NCBI GenBank assembly: GCA_017506865.1
Contig: JAFCMP010000156.1
Location: forward strand, 1 to 64,000
Length of the DNA: 64,000 nt
Direction of reading: 5' to 3'
Source: Tribonema minus
Lineage: Eukaryota; Sar; Xanthophyceae; Tribonematales; Tribonemataceae
Shown here: piece after piece, positions 12,472-22,950 of the stretch
Layout: the number at the start of each line of letters is the position of its first letter
Numbering within the stretch: position 1 is the stretch's first letter
Made by a program: the position numbers and the translations under genes
The notes under the pieces: model-generated
What the model was told of the DNA's origin: nothing
Databases searched by the model: none
The model's input: the letters and a program-made list of their open reading frames with translations, nothing else

Positions 12472-13158
12472 AATCTTGACAAGTGGCCATTCTGGTAGGG
12501 TGCACTGCAGTCATGAGTGTTGCACAGCAATATCACCACAGTCATTACAGCCTATGCAGATGCATGCACACACATGCACACACGCTGCTGTCATGCCCCA
12601 CGATGATGTCACACGTGTACACAAGCCATAAATTCATTCCATGAACCAGGCTTTGGTCGGGTTTACATGCAGTACGTGCAACACATGTGCATGCGGTTGG
12701 ACTTTTGCCTCTCGCCTTCTGCTGCCGTTCGCTGTGCATGCTGATTGTGTCCAATGCGTGCACTGCGCTGCATGTGTGACCAACGTCGCCTGATTGCTGG
12801 TAGATGCTGCAATTCTGAAATGTATGCAGTTGCTTAAGTGCATGACCAAGGACGCTGTTTTTGTAAACATCATGTGTTGACATTGCTGTTGCTAGTTGCT
12901 GCTGCTGTGTGTTTTGACTTTGTGCGAATGATTGCCGCATCAGCTGGTACCATACCACAGCTTTCGCCGGCAGTACATTCCGGCACAAGGCACGTAGGGT
13001 CATTGGGGCAGCGGGCGACCGTCGGTGTCGCATCCGTGCGCGAACCAGTTCGGAGAACTTCAAGTGATTTGTTACGAACTCCAAGAGTTGAAGTTGAAGT
13101 GCTTGCGAACTTCAATAGCTGAAGTTAGAGTGGAAGCGACAGCAGCAAAACTCGGAAG
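12472..13158. other. Region upstream of the F-box gene
   Basis: No gene is supported. The last ~90 bp before the F-box ATG (13060-13135) hold several inverted copies of GAACTTCAA and GTTGAAGTT that could pair in DNA or a 5' UTR. The same motif precedes the HisRS gene. Confidence 0.5.
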
Positions 13159-16100
13159 ATGCAAGGTTCGGGAAAAAAGCGGCAGACTAAGCGAGCGCCC
13201 AAGAGGGTTGATAGGAAGCGAGACACAAGGACACTTGGCGATGATGTACCCTCAGATGACAGTGCAGATGAGGACTACAGCAGTAGCGACAGCACCAAAG
13301 GCAGAAAGAAGGTCGAGCCACGTAAAGGCAAGGGGGCAGCAAGGAGGGTTGCAAGCAGGGGCGAGATTGCTCCGGGCTCAGCTGCTGCAGCGGGAGCAAC
13401 CAGGAGCAGAGATAAGCGCAAGGCGGTCGGCAGCCATGCCAGTCTGACGGGCCTGCCTCCGGAGACTCTGCTACGGCACATAATCCTGCCTCACTTGTCG
13501 CAGCTCGACAAGTTGAGGCTTCACATGGCCTGCAGCGCGACGAGGCGGCTCTTGGAAGCGCCTGAGGCATGGACGGAGCTTGATGTCTCACTGGCAGTGG
13601 TGGGCATTACGAAGTCTCTGAGGACGGGCCGTGTCAGCAAGCTAACGCCGCTGCCGGCCTACATGCGCTGCAAGGACGTGCTGCAGCAGAAACGGTGAGT
13701 GCCTGAAAGCTGTCCCCCATTTTGCTTCTACTTTTGTGTATGCAGTGAGCAGACACACAGTCGCGCACGGCTTCATCATGTAAGAGTAGCTCGAGTCATC
13801 ATGGTTGCACTGATACATGCAGGAGTGACATTGCTCGTGCTTGTGTCCTACGACGGCCAGAGGCGCTGTGTGTTACAAGGGCCAGAGACGCTTCACTTCC
13901 AGCACTGAATTTCCACTTCGGCAGAGTCGCTAGGGTTGTGACTAGGGGTCTGATGGCATGGACTTGCTGCATTACTCGCTCAGATACTTGCACCTGCTGG
14001 GCTTCCTCTCGTTTGCTGCCAAGTGTGAGCTCTGTCACCGTGTGGTGCTGTTCCTCAGGAGGCAGCTGAGAAATGCAATTCTGGCTTACTTGCTGCCGCC
14101 GACGTGCCGTGCTTGCGCTTGTGCCCTGCTGATTGTAGCGGCATAGGTCAGATGCGATTGCGTGTCAGAACAGCACAGTTAAGTTTGTTCAGCATGGCCT
14201 GGAGGCTGTTTCAAGAAAGTTCTTTCGATGGCGAGCACTCGCATGTGGCGGACGTCTTCTGACATCGCAGTTATGGCTTGCATTGTCTACTGTCAGCTCA
14301 TCATCGTATCTGATACATTGCGCCTTTTCTCAGGTTCTCAAACATCACTGCAGCAAATTTGTCGAGGCTGATGCTCGGGACAGCGAGCAACCCTGACTTG
14401 TTGGCTGAGCTGTTCGCGAGGTGCCCCAAAGTGACGTCTCTGGACATCACGAATGCCACAGCTGACAGGTACTTGCACATCAGGAGATGCCAGCTGGCGA
14501 TGGATGCCAGCTGGCGATATTGTGTTAAATTGATTGTCATCGCGCGTGAGACACTTTGTCACAATGTATGTGTAGTGTCTGGTAGCAAGCTCGACATCAA
14601 CTGTCTGGGCTTTTTTCAAAGTTTTTTGCGTCTCAAAAGCGTCTCCGAGAATCAAGATAAGACACGCACTTAGTTGGAAGTGCCTTGCAGCATTCATATG
14701 CATTGCTGACAGCGTGTCAATTGTGACGTGACTGTGGCTTGTATCCCAGGAAGCGCTTTATTGGGGGTATGTATACATTGAGCACATGACACGTCACAGA
14801 CATACGTCCTGTTACAGGCAAATGTAGCTCAGGGCGCCATAGAGCCCACATGTTTCTTGCCTGCACAAGCTAATGTCTCAGCGCATATATAATATACAAT
14901 GCGGTCGGCAGCTAGCTGCTGCACTGCAACCCTTAGGGCAACAGTGCACTGTACGACGGCTTTGGCTCAAGCCCTCAAATTTCCTGCAGTTTATGGGAGG
15001 TTGCTGGACTCCAACAAGGCTGCAAGTGGTCAATGCTGATGTGTTCTGAACGGTGCGATGGTGCTTTGTGCTGGTCCAGGATGCCATATGACCTCAACAA
15101 GGCCGCAAGTTGTCAACGCTGATTTTTTTTTAACGGTTGTGATGCCGCCTTATTCTGGTCCAGGTCGCCATATGCATATGGCGTGCTGGAACGGTTCTTG
15201 GCAACCAACGCGCCGCAGCTGCAGCGGCTGCGCATAACCGTGCACAGCGGCAGCAACGCCACGCCTGTCATGCTGCTACAGGAGTGCAAGCAGCTAGTAA
15301 GAGTTCTTGTAACCATGGACGTCAGCTTGTTTGTAGAGCACATGGAGCACACTTGCCAAGCGGTGCGCATGACAACGCACACGGCAGCAGCGGCGGCGTC
15401 AACTTTTTGAGCCTGTTTCAAGAGATGCAAACACTCGCGATACGCAGCGGCCGCATGTGACCATGTCAGTGCGCCATTAACTTCAACTCTAGTGTAAAGA
15501 GCGCGCACTCAATACATACAGTAGCTACTGTGCAGGACAAAAGCACACAGCAGCGGCGGGCCGCGTCAGCCTTTTGCATGGATGCAAGCACTCATTCAGT
15601 GGTCGCGCATAAACATGCAAGTAGCGTGACACAGAAAGTACTATTGTGCTGCCACGCCACGGCATGCCGACTGGCACGCACATCTAGTATGTCATGTATC
15701 AGTCTCACTGTTATTCATCATTTTTTGGTTGACGGTGCGTGCCTGGGATTGCCAGGCTGCCACATTGATAAGTTTACCTTGCACTATGAAGTGCGATGTG
15801 TGCATCTGACAAAGCAGACTCAGTACTTAATATTATAGATCACTATGGTGGCAGTACTTGAGCGCTAGTGGCTGTGACAGGAGTCAACTTGAAACAGGCA
15901 AGCACCGCCTTTGTGCTAGATGCGTGAAAGTATTACCAATGCCCTGCATTAGCAATTAGCAAAAGTTACATGGTATATACTGAGTTCAGCCACTTGCATT
16001 ACACGGGATGGAATTAGGAGCTTCCTCTGCCTGTCACAGCCCTGATGAGTGCACCGAATACTCGCAGCATGCACCCGTGTTACCGTAACAATGGCAGGTG

Positions 16101-17667
16101 ACTGTACGCAATGGCGGCGCATACAGGGTAGGTATGCATTTACATGGCGCTCGCCGTCTCAGTGTTGAAGTATATGTTGAAGTACATGAGTTTGGGACGT
16201 GTCGCTTTCACCCAGAACATGCGCACAACTTCATCCCAGTATGTTTCCCTGCCGGTTGCTGTTAGCGTAGCGACTGCTTTCTCCATCCATGGCTGATGTG
16301 CTATGTGTTCCACCTCTCCCAACCACTCCGCTCGCTCTCTTCGCAGAAGCGCCTGGCCTTAAATGTGCTCCCGGGCCAGCAGCTGTCCATCCCGGAGAGT
16401 CTGGCATCTGCACAGGCACCGTGCCTGGAGGAGCTGGAAATTTCTGCAGCAATTTCACCGCCAAAGCAGTTTCTCAAGTGCCTGCAGGTCAGTGGCGGGC
16501 ATCGAGAAATTGCAGTGACGCATTGCTCAACAGATTAGCAGGTGTTTTTAGTGCTGAACGTGTAAGATAATTTGTCAAACTGAAAAAACCTTATGTGAGA
16601 GTGCACTGCGACAATGTTGTGAGGCAAATGTATTGATCTGCAAGCAATTACTGTGGTGTTATTTGTTCTATGGTGCTCTTGCAATCGACGTCTGCTGGTG
16701 TAGAAGCACATCATGGGGCAGCCTCATTGCCCCTGAATTTGGTCTTGTGCCTCTCTGATTCTCATAGCATGGACACCGGTGTCTTGTTTTGGCTGTACGT
16801 GTTGTGTCTGTTTCTCTGTCTGCCAGTCTGTGGTGTGGTGTGGAGTCTTTCAGTGCTGTGATGTCGATGCGATGAATGATTTTGTTGTTCTCTTCTACGA
16901 ATTCATGCGCGGCCAGCTCAATCAGTCCTGCGGCAAGCAGGCACCTTTTCATTTTGTTGCAACGTAGAGAGCTGTTGCTCACTACCCTGTTGCGCCACAC
17001 CCGCAGAGCTAGACATCAAGGGGACAAATGCAACAGAAGACCGACGCCAGTCGTGTGCTGCTAGAAGTGAATGTATTGTAGTCTGTCCACCGGCAAGTGT
17101 AACTGCCGTAACCGTCAAGCGTGCAAAGGTCAATGAGCATGCAACTGCCATATGCTCCAACACTTTTGATGACATATCCATCATCAGCACATTGTGTCGA
17201 AGCTACACGGCCTTTCTTCACATACTTCCTCACCCTGCTCTTAAGGTTTGGGGTAGTCTTAGGGAGTTCCCCTGATGTTTGCCACTTCATCATCTACCAT
17301 GCATGTTGGCCCGGCAATTCTCCGGCACCGATGTGGTGTTGAGGCAGCACCACCTTTAACAGGAACCGCGATGTACAGGCTACCAGGCATAATTGTCAAG
17401 CTAGGTGCAGTAAAGTTTCTTGAGTGATTGTGCCAAGAATGCAATTGAGTTTCTCACTCAAACATGTTTTTGTCTGAGGCTCAGGGTTTGAATTGGTCAC
17501 TTCCATTTGTCTCATTCCACAAATGCATGTAATATCCCCCATTCTGGCAGGGGTGCCCCCGACTGCGAGAGCTGCGAATAATCTGCCCGTACCTAGTGGT
17601 GGTGAGTGGGTCAGGGCTAGGGTTAAGGTTTGCCATGCGGGGCATCTTGTGTCGCGGCAATGATTGA
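13159..17667 (+). CDS. F-box and leucine-rich-repeat protein
   Basis: Five exons join in phase: 13159-13694, 14334-14468, 15164-15296, 16347-16487 and 17551-17667 (353 aa if the last exon runs to the TGA at 17665-17667). Residues 1-90 are basic and acidic low complexity. Residues ~95-140 form an F-box (LTGLPPETLLRHIILPHL then LRLHMACSATRRLLE). Each following exon carries LRR-type repeats, such as CPKVTSLDIT, LQRLRITV, CKQLKRLALNV, CLEELEIS and CPRLRELRI, several running continuously across exon junctions. F-box proteins recruit substrates to SCF ubiquitin ligases and the LRR usually binds the target; neither partner can be inferred here. The 3' end is uncertain: a GT donor at 17602 would allow more exons, but I could not extend the LRR convincingly. 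Every intron used is GT-AG. Confidence 0.72.
15047..15090 (+). repeat. Copy of the F-box exon 3 acceptor region
   Basis: The sequence around 15047-15090 (GAACGGTGCGATG, GCTGGTCCAG, GCCATATG) is a diverged copy of the real acceptor and exon start at 15135-15185. The flanks CAACAAGGC and CAAGTTGTCAACGCTGAT are copied too. It supplies a second CAG acceptor about 100 bp upstream of the one used. Confidence 0.6.
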
Positions 17668-20330
17668 AGGAGAGCACAGACAATGTGCATGCACTCACAG
17701 CGGACGCTGGGATGTGTCTGGTCAGTAATCATGTCAAGCACTAGGTGGGGAGCATGATACTTGATTGACAAACATGGTTGTCCTGAAAATACCTGATAGT
17801 GCGGTTTTCTGTGTGTTTTTCCAGAATATTCAAAAGTATGCATGTATTAAACATCCTGTCAGACCCAGCAGCAATTTGTTGCAAACTGGGCTCGTATGAC
17901 CACATCCGAACGTGCGTTCATGCAAGTTCAGTTTTGATGTTGCACAAAATGAAACCGAAATTGACAGTGTGTATGATAGCAGTTATTAAGAGTTGCTGCA
18001 CCATGCTTCGCCACACTGCGCTTTGTGCATGTATATCATTTGATTTAGGCCAAAACAGTAATTGTAGTGTGCTAGGAGCTGGCAAATGCAAGCAATGAGG
18101 CAAGCTGATCCTCAATTTTGCTATGTTCACACTGGTGGCTGCATTGTGCACTGAAGCCTGCTAGTGGCGATGTGCTTCAAGTCGTGCATCAATTATGGCC
18201 ATGCACACTTGCCGTCGAGAGGGATCAGCAGATGATGGGGGCGGCCCGCTATTACTCCCATTTTCAAGTGCCATGCATTGGTCAGATCACTGACCTCTGC
18301 TAGTACAATAGGCGCACTGCAGCAGTTTTGACATGAGTATGTTTGCGGTCACCTGACGCTGTTCCTCTGCATTGCACCAATGATGCAGACTGCGCCCTGT
18401 TGGATTATGGCTCATCTGCACGAAGGGTCTGCGATGTTTGATCATCCGGTCAGTGCTCATGACTCAATAGCGTTTGCATCATTGGTGTGTGTGCAGTGGT
18501 GTCACATGACCCCTGGCGGTCTGTGGAAACCGGGTACTGATCTATTGTAAAAAGCTTTTTAGGAGTATGGCATATGTCCCCACCTCCTGGTGGCACCATA
18601 TCGTCTGTGACACAGCGGCAATTATATGTTGTGCGCTACAGTGCATGACAGTCACCATTCCTTCTTGTCAGGTTGGCTTCGCCGCAGCAGATGTGTGAAA
18701 ACGCTTGGCATCACAAGTACTGTTGCTTTTTCAAGAGGAGTACGCTCATCTGCTGAAGTTTCTATCGCGCGCTTGTTGTGCCACGCGCAGGACAATTATG
18801 CCACCACAGCAACCTGTCTGTGCCTGGCTGCGCATGAGTGATCGTTGGTGAATGGACCTGTAATATACACTTGGAGGCATGCATGATGCAACTGTTGGGA
18901 GAGATTGTGTGCGGTAGTATCTACGATCTTTTGATTCGTTTTCATTAACTAGTTTTGCATTACAAGTAGCCCTTCACACAACAAGCTGCAACGATTCACT
19001 CCCAGCTATTAATGCAGTCACGGAATCAGATTTGTGAGACTGGTGGTACGTTGCGCTCCCACCAACCGGTTTGGCCCTGATGAACATTTTTCTTGTTCTT
19101 CAAGTACATGTCGTTGACGGCAGCTGATGTTGTGTATCGCTATGAATATTGTCCAAGAGCTTGTCTGCATCAGATTTGTGATGTTCTGCGTGCAGTGCGG
19201 AAGTGAAATGCATTGCTGGTTGCCTGTTGATTACACGCATCGTTGCCACGTTTCCTTGTACTTACACAGAAAGGCGGTGGGTTGTCATATCAGTGTCGAC
19301 AGCGACCGGCACTGACTGTCACCTTCCTCGCCAGCAACAACCCATCTGCAGCGGTACGAATCGGGTGATCTACTCCAACAGTAGAGGGCATGAGGTGGCA
19401 TGCATGAGAGGGATTTCATAGTTTATAAACTTACAAGCAGCTGCAACCGCACCGCGCAGTAGGGGCAGGACGGTTTGTGCACCAGTGCCAGTGCCAGCAG
19501 CGGAGGGCTCGCTGATGTGTTGAATGACCACGGGTTTGGAATGTACAGTGGTGTGCATATAGGTATCAACATTTTGAGGACACAGGGCTGTGAGCTGTAT
19601 GTAGCCTTGGCAGTTTGGTACAGCACACCACCTACTGCGAACCTGAAATGCAAATGCTGTACCGGCTATCTATCTCCCGAAAACGGCGCTCAATGACAAT
19701 GCATGGTGATTTAGACGGGTATTTTTTCTCGTTTGTTGCAAGTTTGTCATGGAGTTCGCATTTGCCAGCCTGATGTACCATTGCCGCATGTTTGTGAGCA
19801 ATGCAGACGCAAGTGGACATTGGTGTTCGAGATGTTGTGAACTTTGTAATCGATGCTCCAAGTAGCAGCCATGGTGTGTTTGACCGCTGCCCTTACAAAA
19901 CACGGCATGTCACCAGTGATCAGCAAAAAACAGCACATTCAACGAGCAAGCTCTACTGACATGCGCAGGTATTCTATGGCTGCAGATTCAAAGTTGCCAG
20001 CAGTATGTTGCAGTGCTGCAGCTGGTGTATGCCGCAACCCTCTGAGATGCCACATGTGCAGTGCAAATGGTATGGTTGTTGTTCTAACATTCCATTCTGA
20101 ACACCCATGCCTTGAATGTACAAGCTTGCACACAGAAGTCTTGCGACTACTGTGGATATGATAGCGTTGTTTTACTCGTAGCCAATGACTGCTGCAGCGG
20201 CGAACACGGTTTTTGGTGGAGCGGCACTTGACGAGTTCACGCTGCTTGTGCAACGCCATCTAGCCTTGCCTGCTCGGTGTAAAGTGCAGCCTGATTGTAA
20301 TTTGTGCCGTCGACTGTGCTGTAGGCAGAA
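17668..20330. other. Stretch after the F-box gene with no supported gene
   Basis: This may hold the 3' UTR or further unrecognised F-box/LRR exons. I found no exon whose phase and LRR pattern both fit. It contains fragments of the dispersed repeat described elsewhere (near 18927-18955 and 20107-20250). Confidence 0.4.
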
Positions 20331-20617
20331 GTGGTAGTGCTGATGGCAGTAGTGGTGGCGGTGATGGCAGCAGCAGCAGCAGTTTCAGCAGCGGCACGAG
20401 CGGCAGCAGCAGCAGCACTAACAGCAGTCGCAGTAGAAGCGGCAGCAGAGGCATCAGGCAGTGTCGGCGAAGGCAGACGTGATATTCACTGGAGACGCTG
20501 GCCTACAGAGGTCCCTGCCGCGGCCGCAGCGGCTTGGCGGCTGCCTCACTCGAACGCCCTGTTGCTGCTCGTCCTCCGCCCGACCCGCCCAACCGCCGTG
20601 TACCCCGGGGGGGGGGC
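20331..20617. repeat. GCA-rich low-complexity stretch next to hairpin
   Basis: Dense GCAGCA/GCAGTA triplets between about 20335 and 20460, followed by GC-rich DNA up to a run of ten G at ~20607. An open frame here translates to poly-Ala and has no family. I treat it as repeat DNA rather than a gene. Confidence 0.6.
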
Positions 20618-21033
20618 TGGAGGAGAGAATCATTTGGGGCAATCCCTGGATACTAAAAGGCACCGCAGGACATTAATGCAATGATCAAGTTGAAGATTGC
20701 ACAACCATTTGACCGAACATCAACAGTTCGCTTCAGCTCGCTCTGCGGATGATGGTGCAATCTTCAAACTTCAAATTGGACAAACTTGACTCGAGACGCT
20801 ACTGTAATTGAAGTACAACTTCAAGTTGAAGTTTAACATCAACTGTCACGCTCAGTATTGACCATCATCTTCAATTTGAAGTTTGACGGTTGCATCACCG
20901 TCCGCACAGCATCCTGAAGCGAACTGTTGCTGTTCAGTCAAATGATTGTGCAATCTTCAACTCGATCATTGCATTAATGTCCTGTGGTGCCTTTTAGTAT
21001 CCGGGGATTGCTCCAAAAAATTCTCTCCTCTGG
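20618..21033. repeat. Long inverted repeat (~165-bp arms) overlapping a gene 3' end
   Basis: The left arm (~20618-20781) matches the reverse complement of ~20863-21033 at most positions. Shared blocks include ATACTAAAAGGCACC, GGACATTAATGCAATGATC, AGTTGAAGATTGCACAA and CAGTTCGCTTCAG. The ~80-nt loop itself contains ACTTCAAGTTGAAGT palindromes. Frames on both strands run into the arms and end with the same C-terminal peptide (DTKRHxRTLMQ, stop), because the arms are copies. Candidates are a foldback/MITE insertion, an inverted duplication of the minus-strand gene's 3' end, or a hairpin small-RNA locus. Confidence 0.85.
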
Positions 21034-21950
21034 ACAGGTCCAGCTGCAGCTGGACCGGGCCCTGCAGCTCGACAGTGCCGGAGACCGTGGCGTCGCCGTA
21101 CCTGCCCCTGCATCGCGCGGAGGCGCTCTGGCTCTTGATGATGATGCAGTTCCCGTCGGTGCACGACTCCGAAGAGGTCGTGCTGTCGCGCTCGTTGAGG
21201 GTGACGCAGTCCACGCGCAGATCAATCACCGCGGTGCCGACGGGAACCGGGGGCTCCCCGCCCCCGCCACTCGTCGTCGTGAATGTAGTGGAGGTCGGGT
21301 AGCGGAACCTGTCGTAGAGGGGGACCTCGACCTTGGCCTTCGCGTGCGCGAGGCCCTTCTTGTCCTGCGAGAGGGTGAAGGTGCCGGCGTCGGCCACGGA
21401 CTCGTAGCCGTAGACCGTCGTCTCGTCCGAACAGCAGCTCGCGGAGGTCCCGGAGCTGTAGTAGGTCGAGGTCGACACCGCTTCGTCGGTGGCGCAGTCG
21501 CGAAACTTCGACTTGCGGTACTGCACCTGGACTGAGCTGGAGGTATAGTCGTCCGATCCGCTGCCAGTCTCGGACACGCGCCGCAGCTCTATCGTGAGGT
21601 CCATGGCCTGTCCCCGGCAGATGGTGGGGTTGCCATCGCCCTTCTGGACGGTCGCGAACGCGCGCTTGTCCTCCCGCCTGTACCTGCGAGGGGGGAGGGC
21701 CGGGGGGAGGGTCAGGACCTCATTCCGAAAAATCCATCCCCAGGGGAGGCGGGAAACGAGGGCGATAAGAGCGCATTCCCCCCTCTCACCAATCGCCCGC
21801 CACTGCCAGCGCGGGGTGGTGATCCGGAGCTGTATGCGCGCCATCGGCGGCATCTTCTCCAGCACCGGCGAAGGGCCTGCCGCCAGCGGACGGAAGCGGC
21901 GCCGCGCACGCCAGTAGCGCGCAGACGACCGCAGCGACCTTCAGCAGAAA
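20966..21950 (-). CDS. Unrecognised, probably secreted protein (5' end incomplete)
   Basis: Two exons join in phase: 21790-21950 and 20966-21683. The donor is GATTG|gtgag and the acceptor a C-rich tract ending in cag, with the codon split 2+1. The first visible residues are hydrophobic (LLKVAAVVCALLACAAPLPSAG), like a signal peptide, but have no ATG, so a short upstream exon probably ends before the TAG at 21951-21954. The mature part (~270 aa) is rich in Ser, Thr, Tyr and Cys, with alternating polar and hydrophobic stretches suggesting a beta fold. I do not recognise a family. The last ~25 residues lie inside the long hairpin and may be recent additions. Codon use is GC-rich, unlike the surrounding intergenic DNA. 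Confidence 0.45.
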
Positions 21951-22950
21951 CTAGCTGGCTGTGATGCCCCGTAAGAGTGCGCAGTGTGCGCGCAGACCCT
22001 CTGTAGGTAGGTAAGAGTGCGGCGGTACTCGGATTCCGATACCTTTCCGGGAACGGTCCGGAACGGTGGTCGCTAGCCCAGTGTTGCGACCTGCGCCAGC
22101 AGGAGGCAGCACCAGTAGTCGTTGCTAGCAGTAGTACAAGTAGCATTGGCAGCAGCAGTAACAGAAGTTGCGGTGGAGCCGCGAAGCGGTGCGAGATGTC
22201 GATAACGCGTAACAAACAACAAAACGCAAAAAAGATCGAAGCTGCGCATTTCTCGTACCCGAATGGAAACGAATCAGAAGATCGTAGAGCTCTAGGTGAC
22301 AAGACATCGTTAGCCGCTAAATGCCTAGGCAACGAGGCCCGCAGTGGCTGCGCGGCCGAAGCTGCAGCAGCCCAGAAGCACGGGCTGAGTGGTGCTATGC
22401 GCAGGCATCGGATTTTGACATTCAAGCCCTGTTCCATGATTCAAATCTGGTTCTGAGGACAATGACTGGCATGAGAGTTGCAGGGTCAAGCGCAGCGCAG
22501 AGGAGGTGCAGGCAGACACTGTAGTAGCAGCAGTAGTAGCAGAAACTATGTACGAACTGCTGATGGCGACCTTTTGCGGGCCGCAGCGTGCCCTCTCAAT
22601 TCGCTTCTTGGCGTGATGACACAACGAGCACCAGCAGCAGTAAGGCCACAGTTGGCTGCTGCCGGCCGCCTCACCACTGCCGGCCATTGCAGCCTCGCTA
22701 GCCGCAGCGTGCTGAGCAGCAGCCTCGCTACAGCCAGCGGTAGTGAAAAAGCCGGCGGCGGTGCGGTCGCCGGCGGCAGTGCGGCTGCGGTCAGTGCTGT
22801 GTCTATGTGATCCATTAACTTCAACCTCCTGCGAGAGTTGAAGTTCCGGCACTGTAGTTTGCTGCCCGGAACCGAACCGAACCGGAACCACGGACAGGCA
22901 CCTCGGATCTCGTTATAAGTAGCAATCAGGCCCAGACAACTTCCACCATC
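21951..22950. other. Region between the secreted-protein gene and HisRS
   Basis: It should contain the missing first exon of the minus-strand gene and the HisRS promoter and 5' UTR; neither can be placed. A dispersed-repeat copy lies at 22255-22325. Low-complexity GCAGTAGTA runs occur near 22130-22160 and 22510-22545. At 22815-22853, AACTTCAAC and GTTGAAGTT form a short hairpin about 100 bp before the HisRS ATG. Confidence 0.5.
22255..22325 (-). repeat. Dispersed repeat, truncated minus-strand copy upstream of HisRS
   Basis: Reverse complement reads GCGGCTAACGATGTCTTGTC, ACCTAGAGCTCTACGATCTT and GATTCGTTTCCATTCGGGTA, matching the 3' half of the family. Confidence 0.7.

Noticed and set aside
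17799..18841. Further F-box/LRR exons at ~17.82 kb or ~18.67 kb
   Set aside because: Acceptors exist, but phase or the LRR pattern fails for each, so I left the 3' end open.
20331..20684. Plus-strand Ala-rich ORF running into the hairpin
   Set aside because: It comes from GCA triplet repeats joined to the copied hairpin arm; no independent support for a gene.
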